Origin: CAYRGQ01 sp964423925
Lineage (GTDB): Bacteria; Bacteroidota; Bacteroidia; Sphingobacteriales; Sphingobacteriaceae
DNA: 64,000 bases
NCBI GenBank assembly: GCA_964423925.1
Contig: CAYRGQ010000002.1
Span: forward strand, 186,001 to 250,000
Reading direction: 5' to 3'
Below the pieces are notes generated by a model that saw only the letters and a program-made list of their open reading frames with translations, ran no database searches and had not been told where the DNA came from. The translations under genes and the position numbers were made by a program. This document shows positions 31,710 through 41,046 of this stretch, piece after piece. How positions within the stretch are numbered: position 1 is the stretch's first letter; every line of letters begins with the position of its first letter.

Positions 31710-32670
31710 CGGAATCTACTGTTGTAAGGTTGTTTTCAAAATAGCGTTGGTAGATCTCGTCGAGGCCAAACTCCTTCTGCTGAACCCCCAAAATGTCGAA
31801 GCCATGGCTTACAAAGAACCGCACGATATCGGGCGTTACCTGCGCTTCGCTAGCGACCTCGACCGTGTCGCCCATAATCTTTACCTGCTTCACGCCGAGC
31901 TGCTGCCGCAACGCGGCCTCCTGCTCCCACGCCTCCGGCAAGGGCTTGCCGAGCCGCAAGGTCACTTCATGCGATTGTTCGTCAAACAAGTTGCGCGCAA
32001 GCGTTTCAATATTGCCTTCGACGAGCAACTTCCCCTTGACAAAAATCCCTACGCGGTCACACACCTGCTGTACTTGGTGCAAATGATGGGACGAGAGCAA
32101 TACGGTTAGCCCCTGCTCGCGACTCAGTTGCCGGATTAGCGCCAAAAACTCCCGAATACCACTGGGGTCTATTCCCAATGTCGGTTCGTCTAGGATAATG
32201 ACCTCCGGTTTGCGCACCAGCACCTCGGCCAGTCCGAGGCGTTGTTTCATGCCTCGGGAGTAGGCCCCGGTTTTCTTATGCATTTCGTCGGCCAAACCCA
32301 CGGCTGCCAAGGTTTCTACGGCGCTGCGTGCGACGTCGTCTTCGGCTATTCCATTGAGCCGGCCGATGTAAAGCAGGTTTTCCAATGCCGTCATGTTGTC
32401 GTAAAACCCTAGGCTGTCGGGCATATACCCTACTTTCCGCTTCACGGCGATCGGGTTGTTGGTGGCGTTTACACCGCATACCCGGACCGTACCGGACGCC
32501 GGCTCCGAGAGGCCAAGCATCATCAGGATCGTCGTCGTCTTGCCCGCCCCGTTGGGACCCAGCAAGCCGAATATCTCCCCTTTCTGGATGTTGAGAGAAA
32601 GATTGTCCACGGCTTTCACGGAACCGTAGTATTTTGTCAATCCTTCCAGTTCAATGATGGTTTCTCCCAT
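31654..32670 (-). CDS. ABC transporter ATP-binding protein
   Basis: 338 residues from ATG 32670 (MGETIIELEGLTKYYGSVKAV). The longer open frame to 32754 reads into the NEW3 gene and is rejected. Walker A is GPNGAGKTT, the signature is YSRGMKQRLGLA, Walker B is VIILDEPTLGIDP and the H-loop is SSHHLHQ. A C-terminal domain of about 100 residues follows the NBD, as in NatA/CcmA-like exporters. It is the middle gene of the NEW3-ATPase-permease operon: 8 bases after the NEW3 stop, and overlapping the permease start by 56 bases. Confidence 0.92.
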   Translation of the reverse strand: MGETIIELEGLTKYYGSVKAVDNLSLNIQKGEIFGLLGPNGAGKTTTILMMLGLSEPASGTVRVCGVNATNNPIAVKRKVGYMPDSLGFYDNMTALENLLYIGRLNGIAEDDVARSAVETLAAVGLADEMHKKTGAYSRGMKQRLGLAEVLVRKPEVIILDEPTLGIDPSGIREFLALIRQLSREQGLTVLLSSHHLHQVQQVCDRVGIFVKGKLLVEGNIETLARNLFDEQSHEVTLRLGKPLPEAWEQEAALRQQLGVKQVKIMGDTVEVASEAQVTPDIVRFFVSHGFDILGVQQKEFGLDEIYQRYFENNLTTVDSDEKSISILKKPFFKRSKQ

Positions 32671-32678
32671 AACGGCAT

Positions 32679-33533
32679 TTATCTCCTTCCGTATTTTCGA
32701 ATCAGGTAATACACCAGGCCCAATGCCGCTAGGATCACCAGGATACCTACCCAACCCGAAAGCAAGGAGGTTTTTACGGTCATGCGGAACGTCGTGCTAG
32801 CGTTAGCGTGGTTATTTCGGACAGAAAAAGTGGTCACATAATCCCCCGCAATCGTTTTGTCGGGAACGCCCACCGTGGCAGCAATCTCTTGGCTTTGCCC
32901 GGGATCCAACCGCTCGATTTTTGCCGGTTCAAACGTGGCCGTCCATTGCGATGGGGATTGGGCGGACAGCTCTAGCTCATCCAGTGACAGGGTGCCGGTA
33001 TTGCGGATGGTCAAGACGATGCGTTTGCTTTTTCCTTCAGTGATATCGTCACTCAACCGGCCGGTGGGTGTGGTGATTTCGACAGTATAGTTTCCTCGCA
33101 CGGAAGCCTCCAGCTCCAATTGGACTGTCTCTCCCTCTGCAACAGCGGATACCGGAATGTCGTACTTGCCAGGCTCGGCCAGCGGGGAGGGCGTTATTTC
33201 GACGGAAATATCGCGACTAGCACCCGCATCCAACTGCAAACCAGCTACCTGGCTACCTTCGGCACGGAACACCACATTCCATCCATCGGGCGCCTTAGCG
33301 ACCAACTCATAGCGCGTCGCGGCGCTCCCTTTGTTATGTAAGGTGGTATTGTATCGAAAGGTTTCCTTAGCCGTGGCCTCTACGTTTACAAGTCGGCTGG
33401 TGAAGGTCGATCCGCCCCCACTGTCCTGACGGGCAAAAGCGGCCGATACGAAAACCCATAAAGTTATGAAAACAATTAATCGATAAGCAGCCCTTTCCCT
33501 GCGGGGCTTAGTGACATAAAATTGAGCGAACAT
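32679..33533 (-). CDS. NEW3-domain membrane protein
   Basis: 284 residues. An N-terminal signal or anchor helix (LIVFITLWVFVSAAFA) is followed by two immunoglobulin-like NEW3 repeats (about 45-150 and 155-255), with the typical pattern SPLAEPGKYDIPVSA and the matching SVRNNHANASTTFRM. A C-terminal transmembrane helix (GWVGILVILAALGLVYYLI) and basic tail follow. NEW3 domains are carbohydrate- or ligand-binding-like modules found in alpha-galactosidases and near ABC exporters. The protein would sit outside the cytoplasmic membrane and hand substrate to, or receive it from, the permease. It heads the three-gene operon. Confidence 0.82.
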   Translation of the reverse strand: MFAQFYVTKPRRERAAYRLIVFITLWVFVSAAFARQDSGGGSTFTSRLVNVEATAKETFRYNTTLHNKGSAATRYELVAKAPDGWNVVFRAEGSQVAGLQLDAGASRDISVEITPSPLAEPGKYDIPVSAVAEGETVQLELEASVRGNYTVEITTPTGRLSDDITEGKSKRIVLTIRNTGTLSLDELELSAQSPSQWTATFEPAKIERLDPGQSQEIAATVGVPDKTIAGDYVTTFSVRNNHANASTTFRMTVKTSLLSGWVGILVILAALGLVYYLIRKYGRR

Positions 33534-33908
33534 AAGATTAATAAATGGTTATAATTCATTAATAAAACATAAGCTAAACTTAGATGTGACTGTATCACGA
33601 AAATTGGCAGCTGCAAAACTAAAAAGCAAAACCGAAAAATAAAAGCGATTCTAAACGCAAATATAAAGGCGTTGAAAATCAAGAAATAAAAATCAAATAG
33701 ACCGGTTTCCTCCGCTTAAATGGCCTACTGCGCGATCTACCTAACTTTTTGCTATCCGGAATAATTTACTCTCGAAAGGCACCACCGTGAGGCAGGGTAT
33801 ACTGTCGCGTGAATCGACAAATGGCATTTAAAATTCAAAGAAATATCCGTATTTTTACGAAATCATTAATACTAAAAACATATTTATCAATTTATCATAA
33901 CCAAAGAC
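33534..33908. other. A+T-rich divergent intergenic region (375 bases)
   Basis: It separates the minus-strand NEW3 operon from the plus-strand transaldolase gene and must contain both promoters. I found no exact TAnnTTTG in a good position; near matches are TAAGTTTA on the minus strand near 33576 and TATTTTTA on the plus strand near 33850. No small gene or structured RNA was recognised. Confidence 0.5.
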
Positions 33909-34574
33909 ATGAAGTTTTTCATTGACACGGCAAATCTAGGACAGATCAAGGAGGCGCAGGACCTCGGCGTATTGGACGGCGTGACCACCAACCCCAGCTT
34001 GATGGCCAAGGAAGGCATCACGGGCGAAGAGAATGTCATTAATCATTACAAAGCTATTTGTGACATCGTGGATGGTGACGTAAGCGCGGAAGTTATTTCC
34101 ACCGATTTCGACAGCATTATAAAAGAAGGCAAAGCCCTAGCGAAGCTTGACGACAAGATTGTGGTGAAAGTTCCCATGATCAAGGACGGCGTGAAAGCAT
34201 TGAAATACTTCAGCAGCGAAGGCATCAAGACAAACTGTACGCTAGTATTCTCAACGGGCCAAGCCCTGTTGGCAGCGAAGGCCGGTGCCACGTACATGTC
34301 TCCCTTCATCGGCCGCCTAGACGACGTTTCTACCGATGGCCTGGGACTGATCGAGGACATTCGCCTCATTTACGACAATTACGGTTTCGAAACACAAATA
34401 TTAGCCGCATCCGTGCGCCACGTGACTCACATTATCGAGTGCGCGAAAATCGGAGCAGACGTGATGACGGGGCCCCTGTCCGCTATCCTTGCATTGTTAA
34501 AGCACCCATTGACCGACATTGGCTTGGAGCAATTCCTTGCTGACCACGCGAAGGCCGCAGCTGCTGCAAAATAG
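33909..34574 (+). CDS. transaldolase / fructose-6-phosphate aldolase-like enzyme
   Basis: 221 residues. The opening MKFFIDTANLGQIKEAQDLG and the block GVTTNPSLMAKEG are diagnostic of the small transaldolase branch (TalC/FSA, subfamily 3). The Schiff-base lysine is in VVKVPMIKDGVKAL. The later segment SPFIGRLDDVSTDGLGLIEDI supports the family. The product could be transaldolase or fructose-6-phosphate aldolase; the distinction rests on single active-site residues that I cannot settle here. Together with the split transketolase at 47-49 kb it would complete the non-oxidative pentose phosphate pathway. It is monocistronic and ends at a strong terminator. Confidence 0.92.
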   Translation: MKFFIDTANLGQIKEAQDLGVLDGVTTNPSLMAKEGITGEENVINHYKAICDIVDGDVSAEVISTDFDSIIKEGKALAKLDDKIVVKVPMIKDGVKALKYFSSEGIKTNCTLVFSTGQALLAAKAGATYMSPFIGRLDDVSTDGLGLIEDIRLIYDNYGFETQILAASVRHVTHIIECAKIGADVMTGPLSAILALLKHPLTDIGLEQFLADHAKAAAAAK

Positions 34575-34616
34575 CGCAGGCATTTATAGAGATCCTGTTG
34601 CCAACGCTTCATATAA

Positions 34617-34650
34617 AACCTAATCCGGCTTTCGGTTAGGTTTTTTTTTG
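34617..34650 (+). terminator. intrinsic terminator after transaldolase
   Basis: AACCTAA-(t)-CCG pairs with CGG-TTAGGTT, followed by T9. A second hairpin for the opposite strand lies directly beyond it. Confidence 0.85.
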
Positions 34651-34653
34651 TGT

Positions 34654-34693
34654 TAAAAAAAAAATGCTGCCCCTGTGATGCAGGGGCAGCAGT
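34654..34693 (-). terminator. intrinsic terminator after the SusC/SusD operon
   Basis: On the minus strand TGCTGCCCCTG pairs with CAGGGGCAGCA (11 base pairs) and is followed by a T run. It ends the operon that finishes with the phosphatase-family gene at 34716. Confidence 0.88.
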
Positions 34694-34715
34694 ATGTAGC
34701 GCGATCGTCGGAAAA

Positions 34716-35561
34716 TTAGAAACTTAACTCCCCAACTACCGGCAAGTGATCCGACGGATAACGTTGATGACGTGCATCGGTTAGAACGCCATATTTTCTC
34801 ACTTTAAACTGGTCGCTTACAAAAATATAGTCAATCCGCTTTTCCATGGGCGCAGTGAATTCAAAGGAGTTAATGGTACCCACTGGCCCGTAAGGCGGTG
34901 TTTCAGACACCTGGTATGCATCGTTCAGCCAGGCGGACAGCGTCTGTATCGGAGCGGCTTCCGGGGTCGCGTTAAAGTCACCGGTGCAAATTACCGGACT
35001 GGCCCCAGCAATCTCCTCGATCTTTGCTACCATCAGCTTCGCCGACTCCTCTCGGGCGACAACGCCCTGGTGATCAAAGTGCGCATTGAAGAAATAAAAT
35101 TCCTTCTGTGTCACCTCGTCTTTAAACTTCACCCACGAACTTATGCGGTTGCAACACGTAGCGTCCCACCCTAATCCCGGCTCATCTGGCGTCTCACTCA
35201 GCCAAAAGTTGCCCGAATCAAGGACACTAAAGCGATCTCTTTTGTATAATATCGCAGAGTGCTCACCCCCGTCCAGGCCGTCGTCGCGTCCTGCTCCGAA
35301 ATACGCGTAGCCGGTGCCTTCAGACAAATCTTGCAACTGATGAAGGAAGCCTTCCTGCGTACCCACAATGTCAAAATCGTGAAATAGCATCAGCGCTCTA
35401 ACGTGATCTTTGCGGTGTGGCCATGCATTCAGGCTGTCCCGCGGGGTGTCCATCCTAAGGTTGTAACTAGCTACCCGAAGGGGCGCGTCTGTAGACTGAG
35501 GTTGGCAACCCGTAGCGATTGCCAAGCTTATCGCACACAAAAAGACAATGAATCTATCCAT
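34716..35561 (-). CDS. endonuclease/exonuclease/phosphatase-family lipoprotein
   Basis: 281 residues with a type II signal (ATGC, Cys19), so it is probably anchored in the outer membrane or periplasm. The EEP (DNase I-like) fold is shown by GTQEGFLHQL (metal-binding Glu), FNAHFDHQG (catalytic His), TGDFNATP (Asp/Asn) and the terminal YPSDHLPVVG (Asp-His). These enzymes hydrolyse phosphodiesters in nucleic acids, phospholipids, sphingomyelin or inositol phosphates. As the last gene of the SusC/SusD locus, it suggests that the transported substrate is a phosphorylated or phosphodiester compound; that is inference. Confidence 0.9.
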   Translation of the reverse strand: MDRFIVFLCAISLAIATGCQPQSTDAPLRVASYNLRMDTPRDSLNAWPHRKDHVRALMLFHDFDIVGTQEGFLHQLQDLSEGTGYAYFGAGRDDGLDGGEHSAILYKRDRFSVLDSGNFWLSETPDEPGLGWDATCCNRISSWVKFKDEVTQKEFYFFNAHFDHQGVVAREESAKLMVAKIEEIAGASPVICTGDFNATPEAAPIQTLSAWLNDAYQVSETPPYGPVGTINSFEFTAPMEKRIDYIFVSDQFKVRKYGVLTDARHQRYPSDHLPVVGELSF

Positions 35562-35579
35562 TTTAGTTTATTGTTACAA

Positions 35580-37346
35580 CTACCAATCCGGGTTTTGGCC
35601 GAGCGCCGGATTACGCTCCAAGTCTGTTTGAGGAATGGGGTAAAGATATTTTTTATCGTCCCATTCCCTCGCACCGGGATTCCACATCACCTCTCCTGAC
35701 GTACCGTTAGCTAACTGTATGCGTCCAGCTGCCGTGGAGGGAGAAACGTCGACCAATGCCACGCCAGGATGGGAAACATCGGTAGGCCGTTCTCCTTGGT
35801 AAAAATATACATCCGCTATGCCGTCTTCGTTGAGATCGTACTCTCCCAAAGCTGGGACATACATGCCATTCATTTTCGAATCCGCGAACAGCTCACCTAG
35901 TTTCCAGCGCAGCAAGTCGTTGGGGCGAAGACCCTCAAAAACCATCTCGACAGTGCGCTCACGCACGACTTCAAGCAGAATGGGGTCGGTAAACCTGCCG
36001 CGGTAGTAATTTAGCAAGTAAGGATCAGCTACCGTAGGTAGAGTAATCAGCGTGGGCCCGGTTACACCCGCACGCGCACGCAACTGCCCTATCGTAGCCG
36101 CCCACTCGATATCCGTCATCAATCCTAGTTCGGCAAGTGCCTCGGCTTTATTTAAGAGTACTTCTGCCCAGCGCATGATGATATGCGCATTGTCGTTGCG
36201 GCTCTCATCATCATACGGAAAGCGCTCGTCGTAGCTCCACTTGATGGGTTGGTACCCGGTAAACGTTTGATTAAAGTTTGGTGGAGCCACTACCGGCACG
36301 CCGTTCTCCGTCCGATGGTAGTCTCCCACCCGAATCGTTTGTTTTAACCGAAGGTCGCGGCCCTTAACCTCGTCCGCAAAGACGGTTGTCTCTGCATTCG
36401 CATTGTTTGTGAAGGGAGTGCCGTCCAAATTGAGATACATCTTGACAAAGTCGCGCGTCAGACTGGGACGTGAACCATACGTCGGACTGATAAAGCGTCG
36501 GTTGGCGGAGCTAAAAACCTGTAGGTTCGCGTCGAGCGTTACCGCCAAGATGGTCTCGGTGGCATAAGGTACGCGGGTTATGAACAATTCCCGGTATGAC
36601 CGATCAACCCCACCTCCCATATGTAAGGAGAAGCCAGTGATGTCATTCGCCGCGGACACGACCTGCTGGAACCAAAAATCGGCGGTGCCTTGCTGGTTAT
36701 ACGCGGTATGGTATTTCCGCCATGAGGCTTCGAACAAACATATGCGCGTTTTATAAGCGCGAGCCACATTTTTCGTGATTTGCGTGCTGCTGGGGTCGGC
36801 GGTCATCGAGATGTTTTCGATGGCGTAGTCCAGATCTGCCAGCACTTTCTCCATCACCTCAAAACGATTGTCTCGCGACCCGTATAAAGTGGCTTCGTCA
36901 TTGATTTCGATGGTCCGATCTACCCAAGGGACGTCACCAAAACGCACCACTTTATCGAAGTAAAAAAGCGCTCTAAAAAACCGGGCGACACCGATATAAT
37001 GTGCTCGTGATGCAACATTGCTTTTCTCCGCATTTTCAATAAAGTAATTAATATTCCGAAGTGCGGACCAGCTCCACCCCGAACTGGTAATTGGGCTCAA
37101 CGCATTCGGCGACAGATAGGTATCCACATTGCTTCGCGCAACGATATCCGACGTATTGTCGATGGCAAAAACCCCGTCGTACGGTGTGGGCAGTATATCG
37201 TAAAATGAATTCACATACAACTGCATGCCACTCTCCGAACTGAAAATCGCCTCATTCGACGCGGTATCCACTGGAATCTCGGCTAGTTCACAGGCCGAAA
37301 AGAACATAGCACAAATGCCCAACAAATATATCTTTAACGTTTTCAT
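35580..37346 (-). CDS. SusD/RagB-family nutrient-binding outer membrane lipoprotein
   Basis: 588 residues with lipoprotein signal FSAC (Cys19), destined for the outer face of the outer membrane. N-terminal TPR-like helices include LRNINYFIENAEKSNV, RFFRALFYFDKVVRFGDVPWVDR and, later, RWAEVLLNKAEALAELG, all hallmarks of SusD. The C-terminal end has the usual GYNLPIPQTDL-like YLYPIPQTDLERNPALGQNP. It forms the lid of the SusC transporter. It starts 16 bases after the SusC stop, in the same operon. The ligand cannot be predicted from sequence. Confidence 0.95.
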   Translation of the reverse strand: MKTLKIYLLGICAMFFSACELAEIPVDTASNEAIFSSESGMQLYVNSFYDILPTPYDGVFAIDNTSDIVARSNVDTYLSPNALSPITSSGWSWSALRNINYFIENAEKSNVASRAHYIGVARFFRALFYFDKVVRFGDVPWVDRTIEINDEATLYGSRDNRFEVMEKVLADLDYAIENISMTADPSSTQITKNVARAYKTRICLFEASWRKYHTAYNQQGTADFWFQQVVSAANDITGFSLHMGGGVDRSYRELFITRVPYATETILAVTLDANLQVFSSANRRFISPTYGSRPSLTRDFVKMYLNLDGTPFTNNANAETTVFADEVKGRDLRLKQTIRVGDYHRTENGVPVVAPPNFNQTFTGYQPIKWSYDERFPYDDESRNDNAHIIMRWAEVLLNKAEALAELGLMTDIEWAATIGQLRARAGVTGPTLITLPTVADPYLLNYYRGRFTDPILLEVVRERTVEMVFEGLRPNDLLRWKLGELFADSKMNGMYVPALGEYDLNEDGIADVYFYQGERPTDVSHPGVALVDVSPSTAAGRIQLANGTSGEVMWNPGAREWDDKKYLYPIPQTDLERNPALGQNPDW

Positions 37347-37362
37347 AAACTCTTTCCTGATG

Positions 37363-40300
37363 TTAAAAATTAATATTGACTCCCAAAGAGACCGATCTCA
37401 GCATGGGGAAGTTGTAACCGTCGCCACTCGTGCCGCCAGAAAGGTCCCTGTCTGAACCGAATATGCTCGTCACATCAGTGTCTTTTGTCCGTTTATACAG
37501 GGGGGACCATGTCCACAGGTTTTCACCTGACAGAAATACCCGTACGTTACTAGCATGTATTTTGGATACGATTTGCTGAGGCAGGGTGTATCCGATTTGC
37601 AGGTTGCGAAGGCGGATATAGGCAACATTTTGCAAATAGCGATCGTTAGGGGTCGTAAGTACTTTGTTTGATCCCTGAGCGATGTAGCCCACCAAACGCG
37701 GTAAGTATGCGTCGAAGTTTCCAAGCTCCTCACGATACATGTTGTTTTCATGCCACCTCGGATATTGGTTATATGGACGGTTATACTGTCCCCAGAAACG
37801 TGATTCAGCCGATGGATACCAATCTTGTTTCATAACCCCTTGAAAAAACGCAGAGAGGAAAATGCCATTCCAGTCGCCATTCAGGTTAAAGCCGTAGGTA
37901 TAACGAGGCTCCGAGTTGCCGATAATGGTTTTATCGCCCGAATCGCCCACTCGATTAGTGCCGTGAAAGATAACGTCGTCACCGTCCAAATTAGCGAACT
38001 TCAAATCACCGACGTAGTTTCTACGTGTAGCGGTATTCTGGATATTTCTTTGCGACGGCGAGTTAGCGATTTCTTCCTCCGAACGGAAGAGCCCTTCCAC
38101 CCGGTACCCCCAAATCTCGCCTACCCGTTGACCGGCGTAGTAGTCCGTCAAGATTTTATCCACATTATTATACTTCGTGATTTCCGCACGGTAATCTGAC
38201 AGCACAAATCGCACATCGTAGTTGAAGGGTTTGCTACCCGCCATGAACTGGTCTCTCCAGCTCACGGACAACTCCCATCCGGTTGTCTCAAGGTCGGCAT
38301 AGTTGCCTCGAGGTACGGTCGTACCGTAAATTGCGGGCAACGTCGGACCGACTGTAAACATGTCAGTTGTCCATCGGCGATATAAGTCGCCCACGAAGTT
38401 CAGACGGTTACTAAACGCGGACACGTCCAAGCCAACGTTGGCGGTCGTGACGGTTTCCCATGTAAGCCCAGCAGGAATCACGCCAGGCTGCCCCGTACGT
38501 TGTGGGCGCACGCCGTTAATAATTCTCCCTGATTGCGAAATCTGGAAGTTTTCGGTGAATGCGTAGGGATTGATGTTACCGTTCCCCAGCGACCCATATG
38601 ATGCGCGCAGTTTAAACTCGGAGATTGCCTGTGGATTCACGTTCCAAAAACCTTCTTCGGTAATGCGCCAACCTAGCGAGGCAGACGGAAAGAAAGCCCA
38701 TTGCTGGCTCGTCGGAAACTTAGACGATCCATCATACCTGCCGTTGACTTCTAGGAGGTAACGATTCTTGAACGCATAGTTGACGCGAAAGAATCCGCCG
38801 GCGATGGCCCACTTCTGGTAACCACCGTTTGTAACGACCCCTTGTCCGAGCGCCAAGTTAAGGTCGCCAGCATCCTCATATACAATGCCGTTTCGGCGCG
38901 TCGTTACGTTGTCATAAACCGACTGTTCATAGTTAACACCCACCAAGAGATTCAAGTCATGCTGATCCTGAAACGTCTTATCATAATTAGCATATAGGTT
39001 GGTGGCCAAGTAGTCCGTGGATTGCCTACGCTCCTGGATATCGTTTGTATTGGTACCTGTGTACCCTGTGATACCCTCAAACCGGCTGTAGGGTACTTGA
39101 ACACGACGTTGGTGCGTCGACACGTTACTGTTTTGGAACGTGAAGTCACCCCGCACAGTCAGCGAGTTTTCAAAAAACTTAGCGGTTGCCGCAGTCCTAT
39201 TCTTTAAGAAACGCTGTACATTGTCAGCACCACTTCTACCTAGGTATAAGTCGCCAACGGTATACGCCGCGGGGAATGACAAGGAACCGTCGGGATTCAT
39301 TAGCGGCGCCAATGGGTGTCCTTCATCAGCCATGTTCCTCCAAATACCGCTTCCTTCTCCCACGTTGATTGGCTGCCTGTAATTCATATGCGAGAACTCG
39401 ACGTTATTTTCAACCTCCAACCAGCGGGTTAGTTGAATATTGCCCTTAGCGCGCGTATTATACATGCCATAATCATCGGAATTATACCGGAATAGGCCAT
39501 CTTGTCCGTGGTAACGGCCGCTCACATAAAACGAAGCTTTTTCATTACCGCCCGACAATACCAAATTGTGTTCTTGGCCACGCAGGCTTTCCTTCATCAG
39601 CTCGGCATACCAGTCCGTACTATAGTAATACTGGTATTCGCCTGTGGATGGATTTACTTCGATACGCGGAAGCGAGGGGTCCTCCCAACGACGTTTGATT
39701 TCCGCCAGGTAAGCGGGCGAAAAAGGCAGCGTTTTGTTCACGGCGGTCGGCGTGTTCCCGTTATCGTTCCATCGGGCCCATGCGTCGCTGAAATGCTGCG
39801 CCCACGGGTAAGACTCCGTCACGTGGTCAGGCACGACAGTCGGGGCTAAAAACGAAAAGTTCGTCGAATAATTAATGGAGGTTTTTCCTTCGCTGGCGGC
39901 CTTGGTAGTGATCAGTACCACGCCAAATGCCGCGCGCGCACCATATATGGAAGCAGAGGCAGCATCCTTCAAGATAGATACACTCTCGATGTCTGCGGGG
40001 TTCAGCATACGTGGGTCGCCCTCAACACCATCGATCAGTACCAACGCGCCTCCTTGCTGGCCAATGGACGTAGTCCCCCTCACGTTGAAGGATGGAGATT
40101 GTGTAGGCTTACCATCGAGCATGCGAATATTGAGGTTCGGAACAGCGCCGACTAGTCCCTGTGAAATGTTAGGGATCGGGCGGTTCTCAAAAACCTCCGG
40201 TCCCACTTGATCTACAGCTCCGGTAAGATTCGCTTTCTTTTGCGTGCCATAGCCAACCACCACTACCTCGTCCAGATCACTTATGGACGGCCGTAGGGTC

Positions 40301-40923
40301 GCATGAAGCACGTCGCTGTCGGTAATGCCTAAGACCAAGGTTTCATAGCCTAGCAACGAGAACTCCAGTGTTTGATTGCGGTTGGGTACGTTGATGCGAT
40401 AGTTTCCATTATCGTCTGTCGTGGCTGCCGCGGTACTCCCTTGTACGCGAATGGTGGTGCCAGGCAAGGGTTGTCCAGCAGCATCTCGGACACTTCCCGT
40501 AATGACGATTTCCTGCACCACGAACGTATTAATGGCGGAGTTGTCGGCTAGATTATCTGAAGTTCCCGGTGTGATGACGATATTTTGGTCGACGATACGA
40601 TAGCTCAATCCTTGCCCCTCCAGCATTGTGTTCAGGGCATCCTCAAGCGATGCGTTGCTGAAATTCACCGTCACGGGCTTGGATTTCCGGATTACGCCTG
40701 CATCGTAAAACACGTGATAGCCGGTTTGCTTTTTTATCTCTTGGAATACGTTGGTCAACGACATCCGATTTGCTCGAATGCTGATATGCTGAGCATGCGT
40801 ATACGCACTAACATGCACACAACTAATGAGCAGGAGTACCCAACACAGTTTCATGGCTAAGAGGTTATTGCGCCTCACGCAAGCCCCAATGAGGCGGTGA
40901 ATTGCAGTATTTTTTTTATACAT
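37363..40923 (-). CDS. SusC/RagA-family TonB-dependent receptor with STN signalling domain
   Basis: 1186 residues. The order is: a signal peptide (about 24-43), an STN/secretin domain (about 48-115; SLTNVFQEIKKQTGYHVFYDAG), a carboxypeptidase-regulatory-like domain (GSVRDAAGQPLPGTTIRV), a TonB box (DEVVVVGYG), the plug (SFNVRGTTSIGQQGGALVLIDGVEG), and a long beta barrel ending in aromatic-Asn-Phe (SLGVNINF). The STN domain marks a transducer that signals to a FecR protein, matching the upstream FecR and ECF genes. An alternative start is ATG at 40854, which gives a shorter signal peptide. It is the large transporter of the locus. Confidence 0.96.
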   Translation of the reverse strand: MYKKNTAIHRLIGACVRRNNLLAMKLCWVLLLISCVHVSAYTHAQHISIRANRMSLTNVFQEIKKQTGYHVFYDAGVIRKSKPVTVNFSNASLEDALNTMLEGQGLSYRIVDQNIVITPGTSDNLADNSAINTFVVQEIVITGSVRDAAGQPLPGTTIRVQGSTAAATTDDNGNYRINVPNRNQTLEFSLLGYETLVLGITDSDVLHATLRPSISDLDEVVVVGYGTQKKANLTGAVDQVGPEVFENRPIPNISQGLVGAVPNLNIRMLDGKPTQSPSFNVRGTTSIGQQGGALVLIDGVEGDPRMLNPADIESVSILKDAASASIYGARAAFGVVLITTKAASEGKTSINYSTNFSFLAPTVVPDHVTESYPWAQHFSDAWARWNDNGNTPTAVNKTLPFSPAYLAEIKRRWEDPSLPRIEVNPSTGEYQYYYSTDWYAELMKESLRGQEHNLVLSGGNEKASFYVSGRYHGQDGLFRYNSDDYGMYNTRAKGNIQLTRWLEVENNVEFSHMNYRQPINVGEGSGIWRNMADEGHPLAPLMNPDGSLSFPAAYTVGDLYLGRSGADNVQRFLKNRTAATAKFFENSLTVRGDFTFQNSNVSTHQRRVQVPYSRFEGITGYTGTNTNDIQERRQSTDYLATNLYANYDKTFQDQHDLNLLVGVNYEQSVYDNVTTRRNGIVYEDAGDLNLALGQGVVTNGGYQKWAIAGGFFRVNYAFKNRYLLEVNGRYDGSSKFPTSQQWAFFPSASLGWRITEEGFWNVNPQAISEFKLRASYGSLGNGNINPYAFTENFQISQSGRIINGVRPQRTGQPGVIPAGLTWETVTTANVGLDVSAFSNRLNFVGDLYRRWTTDMFTVGPTLPAIYGTTVPRGNYADLETTGWELSVSWRDQFMAGSKPFNYDVRFVLSDYRAEITKYNNVDKILTDYYAGQRVGEIWGYRVEGLFRSEEEIANSPSQRNIQNTATRRNYVGDLKFANLDGDDVIFHGTNRVGDSGDKTIIGNSEPRYTYGFNLNGDWNGIFLSAFFQGVMKQDWYPSAESRFWGQYNRPYNQYPRWHENNMYREELGNFDAYLPRLVGYIAQGSNKVLTTPNDRYLQNVAYIRLRNLQIGYTLPQQIVSKIHASNVRVFLSGENLWTWSPLYKRTKDTDVTSIFGSDRDLSGGTSGDGYNFPMLRSVSLGVNINF

Positions 40924-41046
40924 TTGATAGGATTTTAAATGATTCCAATGTCGTTTTTAATTCAAACATGGCCTTGGCCATTAGCATTCAGGGACGGTCG
41001 CAACGTTCCTGGATGCTTCATTCCTTCATGTACGGAGTTTCTTATA

